Positions 13,801-25,800 of a stretch of 64,000 nt of DNA are shown piece by piece; the first letter of the stretch is position 1, and each line of letters begins with the position of its first letter. Below the pieces are notes generated by a model that was given only the letters and a program-made list of their open reading frames with translations, searched no databases and was not told the DNA's origin. The stretch lies in contig NC_064035.1 of NCBI RefSeq assembly GCF_932526225.1, forward strand, positions 9,227,296 to 9,291,295, in the 5' to 3' direction. A program made the translations under genes and the position numbers. The stretch comes from Nematostella vectensis. Lineage: Eukaryota > Cnidaria > Anthozoa > Actiniaria > Edwardsiidae.

Positions 13801-16800
13801 TTTTATTTTAGTAAATAGTGAATAAGAGAATAATAAGAACAATACTTGAGAATAAGCAAGAACCATTTCAATGTGTGGTACAAATTTTTATTTTAGTAAA
13901 TAGTGAATAAGAGAATAATAAGAACAATACTTGAGAATAAGCAAGAACCATTTCAATTTAAACAAGCCAGTGGGATAACTGATGCTTAACTTTCTTTAAA
14001 ATTTTCAGAAAGGATTCCTAATTGTACAACTGTTGGATGACTTCCATAATATTTTGCCTGTTAGACTACCAACAAATCTGAAGCTATCATTAGCTACGCA
14101 CATGGCTAGTGGCCTACTGGACATCCATCCTTCAATTCCTGCTGTTCCTATTCCTACAAGAGATACAAGACACAGCCGAGTGATTGTGAAGATAGGGAAT
14201 GAAAATAAAATTTGCAGAGGAGGAATTGTTCTAGACTACATAAAAGAGTTGTTTCAAAGACCAGTGTTATCAAGAATGTACTTGGAAACAAATCACCAAT
14301 GCATTTCACCAAAAATACATCCAACAACAACTAAAGGAATTGAGGTATTCTATGGATTTTAATGTAGTTATTTAAAGGTCAGCAATCCATATAAGAAAAA
14401 TACTGTTTTCTCTTCTTAAAAAATGTTTTAATATTGACACTTCCTAAATATTTTTCCAGGCACAATACTTTATTCCCCTATATGGACCTACCACCCAATA
14501 AATATGTACCTCTTACATTAGTTTGTGAAAGCCATATACATAATGATTAATATCAATTTTACTTTTGTTTAGTGAGTGCTATTACAAAAAAAGGAGTAGA
14601 GTAAAATAAAAACAAAAACAAATATGGAACATTAAATATGCCAAATTATCATTTTTTTCTTTTTTTGTAGGGTCTATTCTGGGTTGTCGCACGATGAGCT
14701 CTGTACCCTTGAGTCTACTAATTTAATAGATGAGTTTGAGCTATCTTTGAAAAGTGTGGAGGACTATAAATCAGCCATTGATCACATATTCCTGTGCTGT
14801 CCACAACTGGAACATTACTTGAAAAAAATTGTAGTACCAGCACCCGGGGACTGGCCAACTTGGTTTTATCAAAAGAAACTCATTGCTCAAGAAGTCAATG
14901 CAGATGCCAGTTTCTTATCAGTCATCCCAGAGACGGGCCCATTTCATGTTTTCCTGAATCTACAAGAAGATGTTGTAACAATTTATGACTTCTTATTTAA
15001 AAAAGTGTACAAAGAGACATTTGGATCTGACTTACCCAACAAGCCAAAGCCTTTTCGCGTCAGCCTGGTAATAACTGCTGTTTTTCTGGCGTGGGGCAAA
15101 TTTTGTGATAAAGTTCTACTAAAATTCAAGCTCATACATAGAGTATGCTTCCATTCTGTTTCTTTTAGATGAGGTGGTTCCCATATCATTCTTCCACTAT
15201 CCTGTTACATTCAGGTCTGGAGACATGGAATCATATATAACAATGATGTTAAAGTTATCTCTACTGTTTATAATCTGGAAAAGGCATCATTATGACAGAT
15301 CAACACTCTCGATGCTTAGTGACTTTTCTTTTCACAAACAACATTTTTCACAGTACCATGAACTTAAAAAGAAATGGATGGCTCTAATAACTGAAAAGAA
15401 AGTTGAAATCTGGCATAGTGTGCTACGCAGCTTCATTTCAAGTTATGACAGTGCTAGTCAAATTAGGGACAAAGCCCTGTCATTTGCTGCATCAAAGACA
15501 GAACAGCTCTTTCATAACTATTTAACAACACCATACAGTAGAGGTTATTCTGAAAAAGACCTAAGTTTGGTGACTGGTACAGCTGCTGATGCATTACTGA
15601 AAATCATCAAGCAAGTTGGTCAAAATCTGGGAAAAGCAAAGCAGGTATAGCAGACATCCATCCATCCATAAGTAATGTTTTATTACCTTGGTGCAGTGCA
15701 ATGCCTGAACAATGTTTTTTTATGCAGGGAAGTAATAATAATGATTAGTCGAGCACTTGATCATAGCCTCAACTTATTTTCTTTTTCATGACTAACAATT
15801 GTGTCTATTTTTTTTACATTTAAGGTTCCACAAGAAACAAATGCAAGAGGGCAGCCTAAAGGAGACATGAAATTTTTTCTTCCTACCTTTGACACCACCA
15901 TTACTTCAAAAGCAATGCCCCTTGGCTACACATTTGTAAAAGAAGACCCTTCCACAATACCTGATCCTAAATTAATCTGTGACTACAAAAACTGCACGCA
16001 ATTATCAACAACCAATGTCAATCGCCTTAACTGTTTTCACACATTTCACAATTTTTGTTTAGAAGAAGCTGGAGACCAGTGTCCAATCTGTTCCCCTCAC
16101 CTTGCTGAAAATATTGCAGAAATCTGTTCAGCATTTAATGAAAGCTTGTTGAAACCAACAGCAAAATCTACTAGAACCCCACAAAGCAATCAAGAACCTG
16201 GTAGTAATGATGAGAATGACAGCATTAATGTCAAAAGAAATTGTGACCCTGAATACTATGACTCTGCACAATGGGAATCCCACATTGACAGGGAGTTAAA
16301 TTCATTTGTTGTTGCACAACCACAACTGCGACACAATGTTCCCAATCACCAGGCTGCACCTTTACAGGCAATTGACATCCAAGTTACCACTCATCCAGTT
16401 GGTTCATCTACATTTTGGTTCTTTCCTCCTTACATATCTCAGTCAACTCTACTTGGAAGAAATGGATCTAATGCATGTACTTTTATCTCACTAATTTTGG
16501 CCCATTCATATATCACTTCTGCAAACCGAACCAGTATACAGCTCAGCCGTGGTCCTCCCATAAACCCTCATTGGCTTTCAATGATGTTATCTGCAATTGT
16601 TCGTGGCAACAGCATATATGACACTGTGACAAATGGTTGCGGGTCTCCATTCTTTAGTGTTGTTGAGGCAAAACCACATCTAGATTCAGTCATTGGGACT
16701 GTTTCTCTTGAAGACACTCTCGATCTGTCAATTACATCAGCTAATCCACAGGTTCCTCAAAGTTCACTTGCATTTTATCTGCAAAGGCTTGATCGCGAAC

Positions 16801-19800
16801 AGAACTTAGCAGCAATAGTCATAGCTAATGGAATGACAATATCTCTCGTCGGACACGATTCAAAGATCTATGTTCTAGATAGCCATCTACACTATGCACA
16901 CGGCCATAACTTTGGAGCGATGATCGGAATGAGTCCCAAGGCTGACTTGTAAGAATTCCTCAGGAATATAAAGAAACTAATCTCGCCCACATTTGATGTT
17001 TGCTCCCTGACATTTGTCTCGTTTTCACGGCAGCAGTAGAACTTTTGAGTTTCGCGTGCCAGCAAATCCCACAAACGCCGTCAAACTTGAGGATTTTACC
17101 CTCGATCCAGCAAAAAATCTTCCTGGAACCTTAACACGAGTACATTTTCTTGGTGTATGTGTATTTTTTTGCTCCCGTTAAGTCCATTTTGAGCCAAACG
17201 TTTGTGTTTATTGTAACAGCTTTGGGAAACTCGTGTTTGGTTCGCCATTTTGAATGACTCTTCTGCCGCGGTGTCCATGTATACCATCTTTCACATAATG
17301 ATAAAATTACCCAACACAGGTATACCATCTCTATCAGATAATGATAAAATTACCCAACACAGGTATACCATCTCTATCACATAATGATAAAATTACCCAA
17401 CACAGGTATACCATCTCTATCACATAATGATAAAATTACCCAACACAGGTATACCATCTCTATCACATAATGATAAAATTACCCAACACAGGTATACTAT
17501 CTCTATCACATAATGATAAAATTACCCAACACAGGTATACCATCTCTATCACATAATGATAAAATTACCCAACACAGGTATACCATCTCTATCACATAAT
17601 GATAAAATTACCCAACACAGGTATACCATCTCTATCACATAATGATAAAATTACCCAACACATGTATACCATCTCTATCACATAATGATAAAATTACCCA
17701 ACACAGGTATACCATCTCTATCACATAATGATAAAATTACCCAACACAGGTATACCATCTCTATCACATAATGATAAAATTACCCAACACAGGTATACCA
17801 TCTCTATCACATAATGATAAAATTACCCAACACAGGTATACCATCTCTATCACATAATGATAAAATTACCCAACACAGGTATACCATCTCTATCACATAA
17901 TGATAAAATTACCCAACACAGGTATACCATCTCTATCACATAATGATAAAATTACCCAACACAGGTATACCATCTCTATCACATAATGATAAAATTACCC
18001 AACACAGGTATACCATCTCTATCACATAATGATAAAATTACCCAACACAGGTATACCATCTCTATCACATAATGATAAAATTACCCAACACAGGTATACC
18101 ATCTCTATCACATAATGATAAAATTACCCAACACAGGTATACCATCTCTATCACATAATGATAAAATTACCCAACACAGGTATACCATCTCTATTCACAC
18201 TCTCTGGTTCTCATAGTCTTAATTCATGAGTTGCAGTAATAGCACTTTTATTGAACTCCTATGTTTTGTCCTCTAGGTCCTTTTAGATGTGATCCATAAT
18301 ACAATACTTCATTATTGTATTTTCATCTACTGCATCACTTATCTTATCTTTTTTTAAATTTAAAGACCTTTGGACCTTTGCTTGATTTTGAGCTTTTTTT
18401 TCAATTTCAAATTTTGATATGAAGTTTTCAGTGAAAACTGGACATGGCATGACTATAAACCTCTAAATAAAATGTATGTTTTCAGGTTTTAGGAAAGTCC
18501 TGCAAGCCAATTCCAGGTAATGTGCTGAAGGAGCTTGGTGTTTGAAGAAAATATAAAAATCCTGTTCTGCCAGCTACTTCAAGTCATGTTATGTGTCTGC
18601 ATAATTTAAGTAAAAAAATCTCCTTTAAACAAACCCTTATTGGGGAATTGATGGTGAGGGGTATTTTTTTTTGCTGATATTGTGAATTTGCCTTTTCTTA
18701 GCCCCTCCCCTACTGGTTGGTTCAAAGGGGATGACCCTTTCATGAATGTGTAATTTTTACTCTGTCTTCTGTTTCTAAACAATACCTGTAAATCTGAATA
18801 ATACCAGCTTAATTCAAAATGTTATTACTCTCTTGATAACTTTTTGCTGCCTAAATGGTCATTAATATGATCATTAAATTATAACATATGTATTCAGGTT
18901 ATTACAGTACATTTTTCACTATGTATTTTGATGTTTCAGTCATGATCCTTGGAGTTCTATTTGCAAGAAAAAGATACCCACTCATCAAATATTTATGTGT
19001 ATTTCTGATTGTGATTGGAGTGGCACTATTTATGTATAAAGATGTAAGTATTTAAACTCCATGTACAAAATAGATTTGTTTACAATGCAATGTACGCTAG
19101 CGTGGCCATCTCTACAATGTTTATATGTAAGGTAATGAGTATGTGGTAAACATATACTATCTAATTGACATGCAATATAAGCAAAGGAAATAAATACTTA
19201 TGTGCGCAACAGAGTACAATGGAATCCTTTTTAAAACTTCGATTTTCACATACTAATAGACCATCCCAGCTATAAGTGCATTTCAACAATAGAAACCTAC
19301 CTCAACTACCAGAATGTAGTGGGCACCTTTTTAATCTTGCATCAAATGAACATGTGCTGCATGATGGTAGTTGAGGTAGGTTCACATGTTGAGTGCGTGC
19401 ACATACTTATAGCTGGAATGGCCTATTGGCTAACTTTCTTGAAACATTGTATTGGCGGCCACAGTAGCATGTGCAAAACTGTGGTTAAGCAAGAAACCGA
19501 ACTCCCCTGATAGGTCTGCATGTTGCAGGTACTGAACTAACCTAAAGTGGGCAAATTTCGCTTATGCTGACACTAACAATGCTAAAAACGTTCAATTGAA
19601 AAGCAAGCAATCGTGTGTTTGAAATTATGTCACTCTTGTGTATATTTGTCTAGTTAGTTTAGATAAGAAAAGCAGTAGAAACTGATGGTTTGTTTTATTT
19701 GACTTCCAGAAACCTAAAACTTCAAACACTGAAGAGCACAGTTTATTTGGGTTTGGTGAAATTCTGCTGGTGAGTCTTTGCAAATACAATGGCACAATCA

Positions 19801-22800
19801 AGGCTAATATCATAATTCCTAAGAACATGCCTAAGAACCAGGGTTTTGTTCATTCTAGAAAGGCTTTATGCGAAGTATTATTTTCATTGGTTAATTATTT
19901 GTCTGTGTGCGATCTGGTCAGCTGAACATGGTTGGTTTACATAACACTGCTTGCAGGTAGGGTAAAAATTAACTCACAGGCCATTGAATGAGTGCTTTTT
20001 TTTTAGATTGTCTCTCTGACGTTTGATGGTCTTACTGGAGCAGTTCAAGATCGAATGCGGGCCGAACACCACGTACAATCACACTTCATGATGTTCAACA
20101 TGAACCTCTGGTCTATTGGAATAATGGGATTAAGTGAGTTATGATGTGTTGTCTGGTCAGGCCTTATCCTTGGGAACCCAGGGCGTCAAAGTTGACAGGC
20201 GCAAGAACAAGGCGGAGCAAGATCGGCGGAGGGGGAGAGGGCGATAGAGGGGATGCTGACCTTGATACCCCTGGTATACTCAAGAATGGTCAGGTCTTAT
20301 TACTACACTTTGCATGAATCGACGATGAAAGATACCTCCATACATGTTTCTCACATTAACAGTCATTTCCATTTTGCTTTGACTAGCTGTAATAACGACT
20401 GGCGAGCTCTTCCGATTTGCTGTTTTCTGTGAGAAGTTCCCATTTGTCATGGCAAACGTGCTTACATTCAGCTGCGCAAGCGCTGTAGGACAGGTGGGTA
20501 CAGTCTTCTCCATTCCCACCCCACATGACGTTTTATTTTATTTATGAACAGTCGGCTACGGTGTCGGTATTCCTTTATTTCTATTACAATGTATATTTAA
20601 TGTTGTGTAGGAAATATTTACGTCTATTACTAACACTGTCAGTTACTCTTTCCTGTTTCCCTCTTGTCCTAAACTTGGCTACGATATGTGAAGCTATGGT
20701 AAATGTATTAAATGATTTGCATGTTGCCACGCGTCGATATCATGCGTGAAACATATCCCAGTGGTGTGTACCACGGTTTTAACCTATCCCCTAAATACAG
20801 TAGCTTAGACATCCCAAACAAATAGCAGTGTGTATATACTTTTAAATGTCCGAATCGAGGCTTGAATCTGAGAGTGCAGTCCAGAGACCAGTTTGCCAAC
20901 CGCTCAGGTTTCCTTTGCCCTACTGGCGCGGGAGTTTAATCTCAGAGATGAAATACTATTGATCGCCTGCCACTGTGAACTACAGGAGAAACGTCCCCTA
21001 AGTCGTGCTCTGAGGGGTGAGTATCAATCTCGCCAACGTTCAGCAGGTGGATATCGTTCTTAATTTCGTGAAACGGCGCATGCGTGTCGCACTCCATCCC
21101 GTAGCGGTGCGCGTGTCGGGGCGGGATCGACAGGTGTGGACGGTGCTGACAGAAGATCTTCATCACGGTGTGTTTGAACTCGTTGATCCGGAGTGTGTAG
21201 ATGAGCACGTTCGCTATGGAGTTGCTGAAGTGGAGCAACTTGCTGCAATAGACGATTTGTAGGTGGTAGCAATCAGGGCAGAAGAAAATCGTAATGTTGA
21301 TGAGGTAGAATGGTAGCCATGACAGGAAGAAAACACACGTGACGATAGTCAGGGTCTTGGCGAGGCGTTTTTCCTGTGCACTGCGCGTACGGTGGAGAGA
21401 CTGCACAGGGTTACGCACTCGATGCCAGATAGACACGTACGATGAGCTGATCAACGCTAGCGACACAAAAATGCAAGCCATCATCACGTACGAAAATATG
21501 TTAATGAGCAGTCTACTGCTCTGGTACCCGGCGACCAGGCGAAGAATTCCCAACCACGTGGCCGCGACCCAGGCGGACATGATCAACAGGAAGTAAATCC
21601 GCTGATTCAGCAGACGGTGCTTGTGAGGGAAGTTCACTGAGTACGCCCGTTCAAGTGCTATCAGCACCAGTGCAAAGATAGACGCGAAACTAGTAAAGAT
21701 ATCTATGGCGTTATAAATGGTATGCAGTCTGGAACGCCTTGACTCCAAGTACGTAAATATATCGTATACGTACATGGGAATGGAGAACGCGCCCACGAGC
21801 AGGTCAGCGACCGCAAGACTGACTAGGAAGTAGTTAGTGCGCATGTGCAGAAGCTTGGTGTTCAGGCCGAATGCTGTTATAATGATAGCGTTACCGCTGA
21901 CCACGGCTATGGACACCACACCGAAGATAAACGCCCACGCAAATAAGCCATCCGCGCCTGCGATCTCTGAAGAAGTTGAGTTGTTCATCGCTCTGTTAGA
22001 GACATTTTCATTGTGTTATGTTTCTGTCTACTTAACAAAACATGTGAACCTTAGTGGTTTTGAAGTGTCATCTGTACAAATAACAAGCCTGCAAGACAGA
22101 AGCATCAAACATAATCTATATAACTAATATCCCAACAAATGATTTACAAGATTTCTAACCATGGAAATCCCACAAGTTCGAAATATCTTCTTGCTCATTT
22201 GCTCTTGTTACCGCCCGTACTATAACTCCTGTCGATAGGCGTATTGTAAATTCGATGTATGTTTGCCACTGCCAAGTCTTAAAACAACGGATGCATCACG
22301 TTATTTGCGCTATAATGGAAAAATGACAAAATAGTGATGGATCACTTCTTACTTTAAACACATCCCTCCAAATCTTACACTTTGGTGAGAGGTAATGTCA
22401 AAAAGCGTAGTCATGCTAACAAAAACTGTTTTCGAGTTGAATATAGTCATGATAGTCATGACCCCAATAAAACGATTAAAAGTTGTAAGCTATTTCATGA
22501 CGGTCTTCAGAGTGGAGCCACTCCCATTTGATTCTAGTAATTTTACACATTTCTTTTTAATACTACAATTCTTTATAATCGGTGACACTAATAGACCATA
22601 AAAACGCTTTTCTAATTTAGATGCAAAATAAAAACAAACCCCTAAGTCCTGAAGACCCTGGCGACAGGATAGTTTATTAGTGGTTATGTATGCTTTATTG
22701 GTGATTAGTTTGATTTTTATTTTGAGGCAATTGCTCATCTCCTCCAGTCTCCTTGCATGTACCCTATACCCTTTGCTTATGCAAAGAGAGCCAAAAAGCA

Positions 22801-25800
22801 TCGACCCAGGGCGGGTTATAACAGAATTCGTTGTTGCGCGACCGCCGATAATTCAAATCAATTTCTCGTTTGGGAATAACGCTTAGTCAATCATACCACC
22901 CTGACCAATCAATTTCCTTGCTGTTCGCAGACAAATGGTTTATGACGCGACAGTGAAAAAATGAAAGCCATCGATTGGATTAGACGATTGATTGGACTGC
23001 GCGCTTTTCCCAAACTAGGCAAGGATTTTGGATTCGCCAAGGTCGCGCAACAAGGAATTCGGCTGTAAAAGTATCGGAACTATAGAACGGCCCAATAACC
23101 CAAGGACGGTATTTTAAGCTGTAATAACCGCCGCTCGTAGTTAGACCCACAAACTTTTAAGCAAATCAAATAGTTTTATATTTTACAAAAAGAAACGAAA
23201 CCCAGACGCTTAGCCAGTCTTTCTCGTCCTGAAAGTGCCCTGGTCTATGATGAATATATAAAAAAATCTATGATTAAAGGCAAGCCCAATATAATATTTC
23301 CTTGATTAATCTTTGACAGACGTAAAACACGCGAAACCTGCATTACTATCAGCACGGAAATTTTATCTTCATCGACATCTTCGCCGAAACCGACTGGACT
23401 TCTTTAGCCATAGTGTGTAGCCGAAATTTCTATCCCTCAAATCTCAAGCGATTTGCTTTCAAGACAAAAAAAAACAGTTTACAGTGCCGTTTTGTTGATG
23501 AACGTGTTGATGACCACTTATCATTAAATCGCTGTCTAAGAACAGCACAAAGATTTTAAGATCGTTTTGACATTTTGAAAATATCTATAAGCATACACAT
23601 TTTTTTCACAGACTGTTTTTGGCAAAAACGTAGATACAGCAGGCAAATACATTGTATTTCCCTTACAATATTTTTATTTAGTTTTGGATGCAAATGATTT
23701 TCGAGTGTTGTTTCTGTGTTTTGACATTGCCGTCACAAAATAAATCATGTCGCCTCTTCAGAGTTCCCGTGTTTGCTCTTGAAAAGTTAATTGCTCTCAA
23801 GGCAAGAAAAAAAACATTTTTTTTCGCACTTAAAATGTCCTCTATGCGATCAGCCCTACCAATTTTCAAAACGTCGATTTTTTTTTGCATCAGATTGTTC
23901 ATTTCACTATTTTTTATTCAGTCTTACCTTTGCCTTTTTGAAGATTAATTATGGGCATTCTATTCCGCTTCTACATAAATATCAAATGTTCTCTCATTTT
24001 TTCCTGGTATTATTGCCTTCAAACACAACTCAACGCCTTACGGCATACTATTCATGGCGCCAATGATAGACAACTAGACCCCGATAACTCGTGGGTATCA
24101 AATGTTTTTTTTTAAACCATAGATTTAAAGTTTAATTTGTATCCTTCTTTTATCCCCTAAAACGCTTTTTAGCATTGCAACAAGCTTATCCGTTAATTAA
24201 AATACAGGGTGTTTGAAGAAATAAATGCGATAGTTTAGAATTTCGCCCTACCTGCAAATAAGCTTTAAAGCAAAATAAAATAGTAAAAGTGTATCATTTT
24301 CCATGCATACTTTTTGTCTTCTTAGAATGTCTTTTTTTGTATGTTGTGAATGTTTTTCATTTGATCGTTGTTCACTAAATACAAATTCCATTAGCCTTTT
24401 TTGGGAAAGTATTTAGTGCTTGTTGTGCTTCCTGTATGAGCACCAATAATCATGAAGCTTTCTTATTAGGTTTGGATGTACATCTAATCATTGCCCCTTA
24501 CAGGATCTGATAAATGAAGACTGCGATATAAAATACACCTTGACTTCACTAAATAATGCAGCCTTTCTTTTCTTTCAATTTCAGCTAATAGAAAAGAGGT
24601 GGTAAAGATTTAATTGACCCCAGATATTCAGTTCTGTCGGCTTACACAATTAGGAACTGCCAATGAAACTTGTACGCGCGTCTGTTGTATTTCATACAAA
24701 GCCTAATTGTAGTACTTTAAGATTTGGTCGTTTCCTTGTAAGCATCGAACTGTGAGAGCTGATGTCGTATTTGCGAACAAGAAAAAAATAGATGTAATGA
24801 ATTATGTCAAATCCCACTGATATCTTGTCTGTTTGCGCTACGAGCCATTTGAAAGTCATTATGAAAAGGTTCCCCTTTCCCTCATTCTGTTGGAAACAAA
24901 TACTCTGTTTTTTCTTCTTTAGATCCTTTTTTAGCTCGTCAAACATATTTCGATCGTAGTTCATGACAGAGCAACTTTTGTTGATAAAAGCCGTTTGTTA
25001 ATATACGAAATAAACAGATGTCCCAGGGCATCTCCCACTAGGAAATTTACTGATACGCTATCTACAAACGCCGGCACCTTAAAGACAAAACAAAATACAA
25101 CTAGCTATTATTGTCATAAAGCCAAAACTAGTATAACCAGATCACATATCCCACTTACATTCGAACAATATGCTGCACCACTGAATGTAATTTAAGTTTT
25201 GATTTTGTGTCCTTCAAATTGTCAAAATCATATCCTTCTTTTAACCCCTCGTGTGAACTATTTCAACAAAGGCTTAACTTACAAGCTAGGTGATCTCTCC
25301 TTTGTTGCGAGTCTCGCCAAGGGCAGTCTAGGCGATGATATCCTCACACTTTGCTCTTCTCGGGTTTGCTTATACACTTAATGGCCCTGGAAACATTAGA
25401 TGTGTCACGAAGTGCAAACACTTGTCTTCATCAGCATAGCGCTAAGAAGCCACGCATTCATAGTCGTTATATTTAAAGCAAAAAAAAAATTATCAAAAAT
25501 ACAAGAATAGTGCAATGGAGTCTTATGAATCTCAGCTTTCCCATGCTGATTAAGATATTTGATATCTAAGTTTCAAACAACTGTTCATATAAACGTGATT
25601 TGTAATGCAGTGCAACTTAATGTATGTGTTGGGCTCTGAATGCATGTCTTTGTACCTCTTGTTTTTTTTTGGTTGCTGTAAAAATGGCCGCGGAGATCTT
25701 ACTTACCTTCGCCTGAGCTTCCGACACAAACAAAACAGAGGTCGCAAGAACTCTATTTGATCGGAAGCGAGACCTTAAAAAACTTGTGAGCTCGAGACTT

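Larger units (their letters stand above)
11167..17275 (+). mobile_element. 6,109-bp DNA transposon, unclassified, inserted in the minisatellite
   Basis: The element begins GACACCGCTGCAGAA and ends with the reverse complement of GACACCGCGGCAGAA, giving 15-bp inverted repeats with one mismatch. It is flanked by a perfect 9-bp direct duplication (CATGTATAC). The flanking DNA on both sides is the same 43-bp minisatellite, so the boundaries are exact. The interior holds one long plus-strand gene in about nine exons (11414-17181), nearly filling the element. A 9-bp duplication is typical of Mutator-like elements and 8 bp of Zisupton-like ones, but I do not recognise a Mutator transposase. Class II cut-and-paste is the natural reading; the superfamily is open. 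Confidence 0.9.

Noticed and set aside
21017-21596. Plus-strand frames in the GPCR region
   Set aside because: Antisense shadows of the intact minus-strand receptor.
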